DNA from: Janthinobacterium silvisoli
GTDB taxonomy: Bacteria; Pseudomonadota; Gammaproteobacteria; Burkholderiales; Burkholderiaceae_D
Assembly (NCBI RefSeq): GCF_014200725.1
Contig: NZ_JACHCL010000001.1
Span: 1,178,001 to 1,242,000 of the forward strand
Direction: 5' to 3'
DNA: 64,000 nt
Below the pieces are notes generated by a model. It did no database searches and was not told where the DNA came from. It saw only the letters and a list, made by a program, of their open reading frames with translations. Within the stretch, counting starts at the first letter, position 1, and each line of letters begins with the position of its first letter. This document shows, one piece after another, positions 1 to 8,134 of the stretch. Made by a program: the position numbers and the translations under genes.

Positions 1-284
1 ATGGCCGCATCCAGATCCAGATTCTGCGCCAGCACGCGGTTGATGATGCGTGTCAATGCGGGATCATTAAAACCATTCCACCAGGTATCAAGCGCGGGCG
101 CCGGCAAGCTTGCGCTGCGTGCATTGTGTCCATCCAGTTTCGCCTGTGCATGATAACTGGCCGGCATCGCTGTCTCCGGCGCACGGTAATCCGGTCCCGC
201 CACGCAGCCGGCCAGCAACAGCGCCAGCAGGCTTGCCCCCATGCGCAAGCTGAACGGTTGCGCGCCATCGATACGATTATTCAT
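1..284 (-). CDS. Outer-membrane efflux lipoprotein (NodT/OprM-type), N-terminal part
   Basis: The first 94 codons lie in the window and the gene runs off the left edge. The start ATG (complement of 282-284) follows a GGGAG-like ribosome binding site. A hydrophobic signal segment ends in a lipobox LLAGC with the acylated cysteine at residue 27, followed by VAGPDYRAPE, the typical start of NodT-family outer-membrane factors; WWNGFNDPAL fits the family's WW..F.DP.L motif. These proteins form the trimeric outer-membrane channel of tripartite pumps. It is divergent from emrA-emrB, which lack another outer-membrane partner here, so it probably completes that pump. Family is clear; the substrate is unknown. 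Confidence 0.85.
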   Translation of the reverse strand, partial: MNNRIDGAQPFSLRMGASLLALLLAGCVAGPDYRAPETAMPASYHAQAKLDGHNARSASLPAPALDTWWNGFNDPALTRIINRVLAQNLDLDAA

Positions 285-343
285 TTGTCCACTCCCTGTG
301 ATGCGGCTTGTTGCCGCAAAGATTCAGTCAGCTAGGTATTTCA

Positions 344-378
344 ATATACTTGCAAACTGCAATTGACAAGTATATAGT
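344..378 (+). promoter_or_regulatory. emrA promoter overlapped by an inverted-repeat operator
   Basis: A perfect 9-bp inverted repeat (344-352 and 367-375, ATATACTTG / CAAGTATAT) lies in the divergent emrA/outer-membrane-factor gap. A sigma-70-like promoter overlaps it: -35 TTGCAA at 350-355, 17-bp spacer, -10 TATAGT at 373-378. ACTTGCA recurs at 380-386. The placement would let a bound dimer occlude the promoter. By inference the HxlR-type regulator encoded at 3195-3719 is the likely ligand, since inverted repeats with ACTTG half sites are seen for that family. Confidence 0.55.
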
Positions 379-421
379 TACTTGCAGATTGAAAGCAATA
401 TCAAATAAAGGAAACCCTGAT

Positions 422-1516
422 ATGAGCAGTAATACCGAGGCTGCAGCCACCAACGTCCCTCCTCCCAGCAACAAGAAACGCCACGTAATGCTGCCGCTGG
501 CCATCGTTATCGCCATCGGCGCCATCTGGTATGGCGCACACTGGTGGCAGGAAGGGCGTTTCCTGGAAGAAACCGATGACGCCTATGTAGGCGGCGATAT
601 CACCGTCATCACGGCCAAGGTGCCTGGCTATATCGAGCAAGTGCTGGTCAGCGATAACCAGGTGGTGCACGCCGGCGATGTGCTCGCCAGGCTGGACGAC
701 CGCGATTACCGCGCAGCACTAGCTAATGCCGAAGGCGCGGTGGCCGCGGCGCAAGCGGCGCTGGCCAACCTGGAAGCAACGCGTGCGCTGCAGCAAGCGG
801 TGATTGCCCAGGCGCACGCCGGGCTGTCCGCCAGCAGCGCCGAAACCACGCGCGCGCGTGAAGATCAATTGCGCTACCAAAACCTGGCCGCCAAGGCGGC
901 TGTCTCCCAGCAGAGCGCGCAAAAAGCCAATGCCGACTATCAGCAGGCATTGGCGAGCGACAAGAAAAACCAGGCGCAAGTATTGGCGGCAGAGCGCGAG
1001 CTGGACGTGATCGGCACCCGCAAGCAGCAAGCCGAAGCAGCGCTGGCGCAAGCCCAGGCCGTGCGCGAAACGGCCCGTTTGAATCTCGGCTACACGGTAT
1101 TGCGCGCGCCGATCGATGGCAGCATCGGCAACCGCCGCGCGCGCAATGGCGCTTACGCGGCGGCCGGCAGCCAGTTGCTGTCCCTGGTGCCGGCCCACGG
1201 TTTGTGGATCGACGCCAACTTCAAGGAAAGCCAGCTGGCCGGCATGCAGGCCGGGCAACGCGTGCGCATCGCCGCCGACGTGCTACCGGGCCATGTCTTC
1301 CACGGCACCCTGGCCAGCCTGGCGCCAGCCACCGGCGCCCAGTTCAGCGTGTTGCCTGCTGAAAATGCGACCGGCAACTTCACCAAGATCGTCCAGCGCG
1401 TGCCGGTACGCATCGCGCTCGACGCCAAGGACGCCACCCTTGGCACCTTGCGTCCGGGCCTGTCGGTCAGCGCGGAAGTCGACGTGCGCCCAATCACGGC
1501 TGCGGTGACAAAATGA
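422..1516 (+). CDS. emrA: EmrA/HlyD-family periplasmic adaptor of a multidrug efflux pump
   Basis: The 364-residue protein is the membrane-fusion subunit that links an inner-membrane pump to an outer-membrane channel. The start at 422 is preferred over an upstream in-frame ATG (308) because AAAGGAAA precedes it and because the protein then begins with a short cytoplasmic tail and one membrane anchor (about residues 22-40). TDDAYVGGDI and the lipoyl half motif around VLARLDDRDY are typical of EmrA. A long Ala/Gln-rich coiled coil (about residues 95-215) and a second lipoyl/beta-barrel part (LRAPIDGSIG) follow. The stop overlaps the emrB start as ATGA, so the two are translationally coupled. 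Confidence 0.9.
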   Translation: MSSNTEAAATNVPPPSNKKRHVMLPLAIVIAIGAIWYGAHWWQEGRFLEETDDAYVGGDITVITAKVPGYIEQVLVSDNQVVHAGDVLARLDDRDYRAALANAEGAVAAAQAALANLEATRALQQAVIAQAHAGLSASSAETTRAREDQLRYQNLAAKAAVSQQSAQKANADYQQALASDKKNQAQVLAAERELDVIGTRKQQAEAALAQAQAVRETARLNLGYTVLRAPIDGSIGNRRARNGAYAAAGSQLLSLVPAHGLWIDANFKESQLAGMQAGQRVRIAADVLPGHVFHGTLASLAPATGAQFSVLPAENATGNFTKIVQRVPVRIALDAKDATLGTLRPGLSVSAEVDVRPITAAVTK

Positions 1517-3096
1517 GTGGCGCCAACGCTGCCCCCTGGCAACCGCAGGCGTTGACGCAAAGCCAGAAAATCCTGGCTTTCACCACCATGTGCGCGGGCA
1601 TGTTCATCGCCCTGCTGGACATCCAGATCGTTTCGGCCTCGCTGCGCGATATCGGCGGCGGCTTGTCGGCCGGCGCCGATGAAACCGTGTGGGTGCAAAC
1701 CAGTTACCTGATCGCTGAAATCATCGTCATCCCCATGTCGGGCTGGCTGTCGCGCGTGATGTCCACGCGCTGGCTGTTTGCCGCCTCGGCCGCCGGTTTT
1801 ACAGTGGCCAGCATGCTGTGCGGCCTGGCCTGGAATATCCAGAGCATGATCGCCTTCCGCGCACTGCAGGGTTTCCTGGGCGGCTCGATGATCCCGCTGG
1901 TGTTCAGCACGGCTTTCTTTTTTTTCCAGGGCAAGCAAAGGGTGATCGCCGCCGCCACCGTGGGCGGCATCGCCTCGCTGGCGCCGACCCTGGGACCAAC
2001 CGTGGGCGGCTTTATCACCGACCACACGTCCTGGCACTGGCTGTTTTTCGTCAACCTGGTGCCCGGCATATTTGTTGCCATAGTCGTACCGATGCTGGTA
2101 CGCATCGACCGGGGCGACCGCTCGCTGCTGCGCAATGCCGATTACCTGGGCATGCTGCTGATGGCGCTGTTTCTGGGCTGCCTGGAATATACGCTGGAAG
2201 AAGGCCCACGGCTGGGCTGGCTGGGCGATTCGGTGATACTCACCACGGCCTGGGTTTCAGGTCTGTGCGGCATCGGCTTTATCTGGCGCAGCCTGGTCTA
2301 CGCACATCCGATCGTCGACTTGCGCGCACTGAAAGACCGCAACTTCGCACTCGGCTGTTTCTTTTCCTTTGTGACCGGCGTGGGCATCTTCGCCACCATT
2401 TACCTGACGCCGCTATTTTTGGGCCGGGTACGCGGTTTCAGCGCGCTCGATATCGGGCTGGCCGTATTTTCCACGGGCGTGTTCCAGATCATGTCGATCC
2501 CGCTGTACACCATCCTGGGCAACCGGGTCGACCTGCGCTGGCTGATGATGTTCGGTCTCGGCTGCTTTGCCTTGTCGATGTACAACTTTGCGCCGATCAC
2601 CCACGACTGGGGCGCCGCCCAGTTGATGCTGCCACAAGCCTTGCGTGGCATCGGCCAGCAATTTGCCGTGGCGCCCACCGTCACCCTGACCCTGGGCGCC
2701 TTGAGTCCGGTACGCTTGAAACTGGCTTCGGGCCTGTTCAATACCATGCGCAACCTGGGCGGCGCGATCGGCATCGCCCTGTGTGCCACGATTTTGAACG
2801 ACCGCACCAACCTGCATTTCCTGCGGCTGGCCGAACATTTAAATGGCGGCAATGAAGCAATGAATGGTTTATTAAGCAATACGGCCGGCAACATGGTGGC
2901 CTTGGGCAACGACGACTGGACGGCGCACACAGGCGCCTTGCACCAGTTATGGGCGCTGACTTACCGCGAGGCACAAACCCAGAGTTTTGGCGATGTGTAC
3001 CTGTTCATCATGGTCGCGTTCGTCATCGCCATCTTGCTCGGTCCGCTGATGCGCAAGGTGACGCCGCCAAAAGCGCCGTCAGCCGATGGACATTAA
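1513..3096 (+). CDS. emrB: DHA2-family MFS drug:proton antiporter (EmrB/QacA type)
   Basis: The 527-residue integral membrane protein has the length and hydrophobicity pattern of 14-helix DHA2 transporters. The first helix carries FIALLDIQIVSASL, where the Asp in LLD is the conserved helix-1 acid (motif D1). Motif A-like GWLSRVMSTRWLF follows helix 2, and antiporter motif C is visible as LGPTVGGFITD in helix 5. It would export hydrophobic toxic compounds using the proton gradient, with EmrA and the divergent outer-membrane factor. Start and stop overlap with emrA shows operon structure. The substrate cannot be predicted. Confidence 0.92.
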   Translation: MSGANAAPWQPQALTQSQKILAFTTMCAGMFIALLDIQIVSASLRDIGGGLSAGADETVWVQTSYLIAEIIVIPMSGWLSRVMSTRWLFAASAAGFTVASMLCGLAWNIQSMIAFRALQGFLGGSMIPLVFSTAFFFFQGKQRVIAAATVGGIASLAPTLGPTVGGFITDHTSWHWLFFVNLVPGIFVAIVVPMLVRIDRGDRSLLRNADYLGMLLMALFLGCLEYTLEEGPRLGWLGDSVILTTAWVSGLCGIGFIWRSLVYAHPIVDLRALKDRNFALGCFFSFVTGVGIFATIYLTPLFLGRVRGFSALDIGLAVFSTGVFQIMSIPLYTILGNRVDLRWLMMFGLGCFALSMYNFAPITHDWGAAQLMLPQALRGIGQQFAVAPTVTLTLGALSPVRLKLASGLFNTMRNLGGAIGIALCATILNDRTNLHFLRLAEHLNGGNEAMNGLLSNTAGNMVALGNDDWTAHTGALHQLWALTYREAQTQSFGDVYLFIMVAFVIAILLGPLMRKVTPPKAPSADGH

Positions 3097-3114
3097 ACGC
3101 CGTGAAAGTGGCGT

Positions 3115-3152
3115 CTGCACAGGCAAGCCGTTACAATCGGCCGCTTGTGCAG
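3115..3152 (+). promoter_or_regulatory. Possible autoregulatory promoter of the HxlR-type gene
   Basis: In the 98-bp gap after emrB, a 7-bp inverted repeat (CTGCACA at 3115-3121, TGTGCAG at 3146-3152) brackets a -10-like TACAAT at 3132-3137. It could be an operator over a separate promoter for the regulator gene, or a weak hairpin. No clear -35 is visible. Confidence 0.25.
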
Positions 3153-3194
3153 CACCACCCCACATAGCCAGTAAGCATTCAAAAGGAGCCCATC

Positions 3195-3719
3195 ATGAAA
3201 CCCACGCAATTTTCCGACATGCCGTGCCCGATTGCGCGCAGCATGGGTCGCGTCGGCGACAGCTGGAGCATGCTGATCCTGCGCGACGCCTTCCAGGGCA
3301 TGACGCGTTTCGACGAATTTGTCAAAAGCACGGGTATCGCGCCCAACATCCTGACGCGCCGGCTGAACGACCTGGTCGACAACGGCATGCTGGAACGCCG
3401 TCTTTACAGCGAAAAACCGCCGCGCCATGAATACTTGCTGACGGAAATGGGCCGCTCCTTCCGGCCCATCATGTTTGCGCTCATTAACTGGGGCAATAAA
3501 CACTTTTCACCGGACGGCGTCCGCATGCAGCTGGTCAACCGCGAAACGGGGGCACTGGCCGTGCCCGTACTGTTCGATGCCGAAGCGCAACAGCCCTTGA
3601 CCGAAGATCATTACATGGTGGCGCCCGGCCCCGCCGCCAGCGACACCATGCGCGAGCGCCTGGCCAACGCCGAACGGCGCCGGCGCGAACGGCTGGGCCT
3701 CATAGAAAACAGCGCTTAA
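3195..3719 (+). CDS. HxlR-family winged-helix transcriptional regulator
   Basis: The 174-residue protein carries the HxlR signature from the N terminus: PCPIARSMGRVGDSWSMLILRD, then the winged-helix core with TRFDEF and IAPNILTRRLNDL and the wing ending in HEYLLTEMGRSF. The cysteine at residue 11 lies where redox- or electrophile-sensing HxlR proteins (YodB, HypR) hold their sensor cysteine. The C-terminal 60 residues extend beyond the usual domain and are charged. The start follows a strong AAAGGAGCC site. It sits directly after emrAB and probably controls them through the operator at 344-375. The DNA-binding role is secure, the inducer unknown. Confidence 0.88.
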   Translation: MKPTQFSDMPCPIARSMGRVGDSWSMLILRDAFQGMTRFDEFVKSTGIAPNILTRRLNDLVDNGMLERRLYSEKPPRHEYLLTEMGRSFRPIMFALINWGNKHFSPDGVRMQLVNRETGALAVPVLFDAEAQQPLTEDHYMVAPGPAASDTMRERLANAERRRRERLGLIENSA

Positions 3720-3832
3720 AAATTGACCTTCAAACTGAGCAGCGCTTCACGCTCCGCGCCACGGAAGATACCGCCAAAGTATTTTTTGTCGAACACATTG
3801 CCGATGTTCAAGGCCAGGCGGTAGCGGACTGT
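3716..3832 (-). other. Severed C-terminal tail of the TonB-dependent receptor gene
   Basis: Directly after the amber codon (complement of 3833-3835) the same reading frame stays open for 38 codons to a TAA at 3716-3718. It encodes TVRYRLALNIGNVFDKKYFG and then a stretch ending LLSLKVNF. That is the normal end of a TonB receptor barrel, with the penultimate N.FDK.Y motif and a final C-terminal phenylalanine needed for barrel assembly. This stretch therefore belongs to the receptor gene, is separated from it by one stop codon, and overlaps the last 4 bases of the HxlR gene. Confidence 0.8.
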
Positions 3833-6121
3833 CTAGTACGCCACGGCAATATCAGTCAATGTGTACGGGTCGTTCATATAGATCGTGTTGGCCGTGCCGT
3901 TATAGGGCGAGGCGCCACGGTAGCGCAGGCCGCCAGCCAGCATCAGGCCGGGCACGGCCAGCGGCCGATAATCGAGCCAGACGCTGGCCGCATGCCGCGT
4001 GGTCTGCAGGGTCTGGCGGCCGATTTCGTAGGCGCGGTTGCTTTGGGTGGTGCGCGGGTCCAGATAGGTATAACCGGTCAATACGCTCAGTTCGCTGAAT
4101 GGCTTGAAGCTGCCTTCCAGCTCCAGCCCCGTGGAGCGCACTTCACCGGTCTGGACGGAAGAACGCGGGTGATCCGGATCGGGCGTCGTGACATTCGTTT
4201 GTCTCAAGTCAAACAACGACGCCGTCAGCATGGTCGCGCTGCCTGCCGGCTGGTATTTCAGCCCCAGCTCCACCTGCTTGCCCTTGCGCGGATCGAACGC
4301 CTTGCCGTTGAAGTCGCGGCCCGTGGCGGGGTCAAATGAAGTAGCGTAGCTGGCATACGGCGCCAGACCATTGTCAAACAGATACAGCAAACCGGCGCTG
4401 CCGGTGGTGGCGCTGTCATCCATGCGCGTGGCCGTAGAACCTGTTTGCGTGGTGCGCGCGCGGTCGTGGCGCAGGCTGACATTGGCCACCCATTGCCGCA
4501 ATTTGAACTGGTTCAGGGTATAAATACCCGTCTGCTTCAGATGCGTGTCGGTGTAGTCCAGCTCAGGCGCATCGATGGCCAGTCCATACACGGGGGCATA
4601 GATATCGAGATTGGGCACATCCCAGCCAAAACCGAGGCCGTCGTTTTCCTGGTATTTCAGGTAATCTACGCCAACGATAAAGCGGTGCTCGATGTCGCCC
4701 CAGCGAAAATCCTGCTGCGCGCGGCTATCGACGGCCAGCGTCTTGCCATCGACCTTTTCGGCCAGGCTGCCGCGCGTGGCCGTGCGGCCGTCGGCCAGCA
4801 AATCCATGGCATAGATATGCTGGTAGCCCACCTTGATGGTCGAATAACGCAGGTTTTGCGTCAGCTTCCAGCCACTTTGCGTGCTGTGTTCAAACTGATA
4901 ACCGAGGGCGCGTGTGTCGCGGTCGAAATAATCGAACGATGGGTCACCCGCCGTGCGGCTGACCGGTAAATTCTTGATTTGCGGATACACGAACAGGCTA
5001 GGCCACCATGGTTTCGGCGTGCCCTGCTCTTGCGAATAGGTGCCCAAGACCGTCAGGCTGGTGTGGTCCGAAATGGCCCAGCGCAAGGACGGCGAAATCG
5101 AAACGCGGTTGTTCTTTGAATCGAGCGGGCGGTCATCGGCGTCGCGGCCCGTCATGGTGACGCGGTATAGCAGATCATCCTTGCCGCCAATCGCACCGCC
5201 CAGGTCGGCATTCAACTGGTAGCGGTTGTAGCGGCCGACCGAAAAACCCACGCTGTTGACGTGGCCGCCTTCAGGCAGCTTGGAAGTGACATTGATCATG
5301 CCGCCGGGACGGCCCTGGCCATAAAACACGGAGGCCGGTCCCTTGATCACTTCCACGCTGTCGATATCTTCCATGTCGCTATTCCAGGAGCCATAGCTAC
5401 CGGCCGACAGGAATTTCAAGCCATCCTGGTAATACGAGCTGCCATCGCTGAAGCCGCGGATGGTGGCGCCCGACATGCGCACATCGGCGCCGGTCACATC
5501 CGTCAGCACGCCCGCGGTGTAGGCCAACGACTGTTCGATGCTTTTCGGCGCCTGCGTCTTGAGCTGCTCGCGCGTGACGACGGCAATCGCGCGCGGCGTC
5601 TCGATCAAGGGCGTGCCCATCTTGGTGGCAGCGGCGCTGACGGGCACATAGCCGCGCGAGACGGTCGCCGTACCCGCATCCTGGGTGGCGCTGACGGAAA
5701 TCAAAGGCATCACCTTTTCGGGCGCGGTGGCGGCAGATTGCGGCGCGGCGCGCAGCACATAGCTGCCCGCTTCCAGTTCCACCGCCTGCAAACCCGTGCC
5801 TGCCAGCAAGGCGGCCAGGGCCGACTGCGGCGTATGCGATCCCTGCAGGCCAGCCGTGTTCTTGCCGCTGGCTTGCTCGGGCGTGTAGGTCAGCAAGACA
5901 TTGGCGCTACTTGCCAGGCTGCGCAACGCCGGCGCCAAGGGGCCGGCAGGGATGTTGTAGGCCAGGCGCGCACCTTGCGCCTGCTGCCCCACGCTCGCTT
6001 GCGCCTGCGCCACGGCAGGTATGCTGGCAGACAGGGCCAGGCTGCAGACAGCCAGCGCGACGGCGCGGGAGATGGGAGTGAATTTTAAGGAATGATGGTG
6101 TTGCTTGCTGCGAACTGACAT
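3833..6121 (-). CDS. TonB-dependent siderophore receptor with STN domain, cut by an in-frame amber stop
   Basis: The 762-residue product has a signal peptide (to about residue 40), then an STN domain (LAYNIPAGPLAPALRSLA onward, residues 53-123) typical of FecA/FpvA-like receptors, a plug domain (RAIAVVTREQL to VFYGQGRPGGMIN) and a 22-strand barrel. It would import ferric siderophores across the outer membrane. AGAGG lies 7 bases before the ATG. The frame ends at TAG after DIAVAY, yet the missing last strands follow in frame (3716-3832), so the protein as read lacks its normal C terminus. No FecI/FecR-type sigma/anti-sigma pair adjoins it. The gene may be a young pseudogene, a sequencing error or a readthrough case. 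Confidence 0.85.
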   Translation of the reverse strand: MSVRSKQHHHSLKFTPISRAVALAVCSLALSASIPAVAQAQASVGQQAQGARLAYNIPAGPLAPALRSLASSANVLLTYTPEQASGKNTAGLQGSHTPQSALAALLAGTGLQAVELEAGSYVLRAAPQSAATAPEKVMPLISVSATQDAGTATVSRGYVPVSAAATKMGTPLIETPRAIAVVTREQLKTQAPKSIEQSLAYTAGVLTDVTGADVRMSGATIRGFSDGSSYYQDGLKFLSAGSYGSWNSDMEDIDSVEVIKGPASVFYGQGRPGGMINVTSKLPEGGHVNSVGFSVGRYNRYQLNADLGGAIGGKDDLLYRVTMTGRDADDRPLDSKNNRVSISPSLRWAISDHTSLTVLGTYSQEQGTPKPWWPSLFVYPQIKNLPVSRTAGDPSFDYFDRDTRALGYQFEHSTQSGWKLTQNLRYSTIKVGYQHIYAMDLLADGRTATRGSLAEKVDGKTLAVDSRAQQDFRWGDIEHRFIVGVDYLKYQENDGLGFGWDVPNLDIYAPVYGLAIDAPELDYTDTHLKQTGIYTLNQFKLRQWVANVSLRHDRARTTQTGSTATRMDDSATTGSAGLLYLFDNGLAPYASYATSFDPATGRDFNGKAFDPRKGKQVELGLKYQPAGSATMLTASLFDLRQTNVTTPDPDHPRSSVQTGEVRSTGLELEGSFKPFSELSVLTGYTYLDPRTTQSNRAYEIGRQTLQTTRHAASVWLDYRPLAVPGLMLAGGLRYRGASPYNGTANTIYMNDPYTLTDIAVAY

Positions 6122-6174
6122 GTAGTGCCTCTCAAAGTAGCTACTGAAATGTTTCCCTACTTAGCAGGTGCCTT

Positions 6175-6193
6175 GAGAATGCGTATCGGTCAG
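6175..6193 (-). promoter_or_regulatory. Candidate Fur box upstream of the TonB receptor gene
   Basis: Read on the minus strand, the site ends in GATACGCATTCTC, which matches 10 of 13 positions of the right part of the Fur consensus; over 19 positions 11 match. It lies about 55 bases upstream of the receptor ATG, where iron repression of a siderophore receptor would be expected. The left half is poor. Confidence 0.4.
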
Positions 6194-6202
6194 GATCGGG
6201 GT

Positions 6203-6239
6203 AAAAAAAACCTGCCGGCAGCGTGGGCTGGCCGGCAGG
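6203..6239 (-). terminator. Rho-independent terminator after the serine hydrolase gene
   Basis: A 9-bp perfect stem (CCTGCCGGC at 6211-6219 and GCCGGCAGG at 6231-6239) is followed on the minus strand by eight U residues (complement of 6203-6210). It ends transcription from the gene whose stop is at 6258. Confidence 0.88.
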
Positions 6240-6257
6240 CATGCGGAGCAACTACGA

Positions 6258-7940
6258 TCAGTTGACGCGCTTGGCCGGCATGTCCTGCCCTTCCTGGCGC
6301 AGCACCAGTTGTTCTATCTTGCCATTGGCATCCTTGCTGAAACGCACTTCCGCATCGACTTCATTCGAGAAGAAAGCCGTATCGCTCATCGGCAACATCG
6401 TCAGCTTGCGGAAACCCGTCACCTGGGCAAAGAACTTGTCGCCTTCACGCGTCACTTCCAGGTAGACCTCGGGCGCCAGCGCATATTTGCCCACATAGGC
6501 GTCGAACTGCGCATTCGTCATGGCGACCACGGTGCGGGCCGGCTTGGCAACGCTGGCGCGCTCGAAGACCGACTTCGATTCGCCGCCGTCATTGAGGATC
6601 AGTTGCGCTTCGCCCTTCCGTCCCCGCTCAAACTCGGCCGTGGTCAAGGTGTTTTCAATCAGGAAGCCATTCGGCGAATAAGCCAGCAGACGCTGCGCGG
6701 GACGGCCCGTACGTTGCAGCAACAGATTGCCTTCGAAATTGCGGATCGTGTAGCCAGCGTTGTCATTGATTTTATACACGCCCGCATACGCGTCGAGGAT
6801 GGCAGGCTTGAGCGTGATGACCTTGATCTCGGGATACGGCCGGCCGACGGCGACAGCGGCCGCCTTGCGCGCCACCACATCAGGGTCGACCAGGCCCGTG
6901 TCGGAGTTTTCCAGCACGGCCACATACACTTTTTCCTTCGGCAAGCGCATCGCATAGGTGGCAAAACCGTTGATGCCACCGCCGTGATGGATCACCGGCG
7001 TGTTTTGCCACGTGCCCAGCATCCAGCCGTAGCCATAGCGGGTAGCCTTGCCGTCGTTCAGCTTGGCCGGCGTAAATGCCTGTTGCCAGGTGGCAGCCTT
7101 GAGCAGCTTGCCTTCCGAGATGGCGGCGTCCCAGCGGGCCAGGTCATCCACGGTCGATACCAATGCGCCGGCCGCATAAGGCTGGCTCAGGCTCAGGGGC
7201 AGGTTCGGCACATACGCGTCACCCGAACGGATATGGCCGGCCGCGCGCTTGACGGGAGCGCGTTCATGGCCTTCATAGGCGGTGTCGTTCATGCCCAGCG
7301 GTACGAAAATCTGCTGCTCGACGAATGTGGCGTAGGGCTGGCCCGACGCTTTTTCAATGATGGCGCCCAGCAAGAAATAACCGGAACTGCTGTAGCGCCA
7401 CTGTGAACCCGGTTCAAAGTCGAGCGGATCGTTCTTGAAGAAATCGATCATCTGCGCCACGCTCAAATCCTTGGTACTGTTGGGCACGAATTCGGGCTTG
7501 ATGGTGTAGTCGTGGATGCCGGACGTGTGCGTCAGCAACTGCTCTATCGTGATCTTCTTGCCGTGGGTCGGATAGTCGGGCAGGAAGCGGGTGATGTCAT
7601 CGCTCAGCGCCAGCTTGCCCTGGTCGGCCAGGATCAGGATGGCGACGGCCGTGAATTGCTTGGAGATCGAGCCCAAGCGCAGCGACATGTCGGGTGTCAA
7701 GGGCTGTCCCTCCTTGACGCTGGCCAAACCATACGCCTTGCGCAGCAGCGGCTGGCCATCCTTGACGACGATCACCACGGCGCCAGGTTCGGTGGAATTG
7801 AAATACGGAGCGATGCTGGCGTCGATCTGCGTAGCCAGCGCTTGCTGGCGCTGACTCAAGGGAGCGGGCTGGTCTGCCCAAGTGGAAGGTGTTTGCAACA
7901 GGATCAGGGTGGCGAGACAAATGCTGGAAATTTTAAACAT
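6258..7940 (-). CDS. Exported serine hydrolase of the beta-lactamase / class C-like family
   Basis: The 560-residue protein starts at 7940, where GGAAAG precedes the ATG and a clean signal peptide (MFKISSICLATLILLQTPSTWA) follows; a longer frame to 8030 has no such features. The beta-lactamase fold (about residues 30-370) shows catalytic SISK in LGSISKQFTA, YSSSGY as the Tyr motif and HHGGG at the KTG position. A C-terminal beta-rich domain of about 180 residues follows. Such proteins are mostly D-aminopeptidases, esterases or penicillin-binding-protein relatives rather than resistance enzymes. It stands alone with its own terminator. The substrate is unknown. Confidence 0.85.
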   Translation of the reverse strand: MFKISSICLATLILLQTPSTWADQPAPLSQRQQALATQIDASIAPYFNSTEPGAVVIVVKDGQPLLRKAYGLASVKEGQPLTPDMSLRLGSISKQFTAVAILILADQGKLALSDDITRFLPDYPTHGKKITIEQLLTHTSGIHDYTIKPEFVPNSTKDLSVAQMIDFFKNDPLDFEPGSQWRYSSSGYFLLGAIIEKASGQPYATFVEQQIFVPLGMNDTAYEGHERAPVKRAAGHIRSGDAYVPNLPLSLSQPYAAGALVSTVDDLARWDAAISEGKLLKAATWQQAFTPAKLNDGKATRYGYGWMLGTWQNTPVIHHGGGINGFATYAMRLPKEKVYVAVLENSDTGLVDPDVVARKAAAVAVGRPYPEIKVITLKPAILDAYAGVYKINDNAGYTIRNFEGNLLLQRTGRPAQRLLAYSPNGFLIENTLTTAEFERGRKGEAQLILNDGGESKSVFERASVAKPARTVVAMTNAQFDAYVGKYALAPEVYLEVTREGDKFFAQVTGFRKLTMLPMSDTAFFSNEVDAEVRFSKDANGKIEQLVLRQEGQDMPAKRVN

Positions 7941-8134
7941 GTAGACCACTTTCCAAAGAGGATAAACAAGCATGGCCGTGCCCTGACGGCGGCAATCGGT
8001 CTGACGTTGCGCCTTAGAAAATATTTCCAAAACGAAAAATCAGAGTAACAGACGCGCCTCTTGCAATTCTATCCATTTATCACATTGGAAATTATTCGCA
8101 AGTTATCATCTGGCGATTTTATGGCGCATGCCGT

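Noticed and set aside
1153-2037. Minus-strand frame of 294 codons across the emrA-emrB junction
   Set aside because: It lies opposite two clear transporter genes and has a low-complexity, His/Gly/Arg-rich product typical of antisense frames.
6258-7940. Antibiotic-resistance beta-lactamase
   Set aside because: The catalytic motifs fit the family, but length (560 residues) and the additional C-terminal domain are those of the broad serine hydrolase group, not of dedicated class C resistance enzymes.
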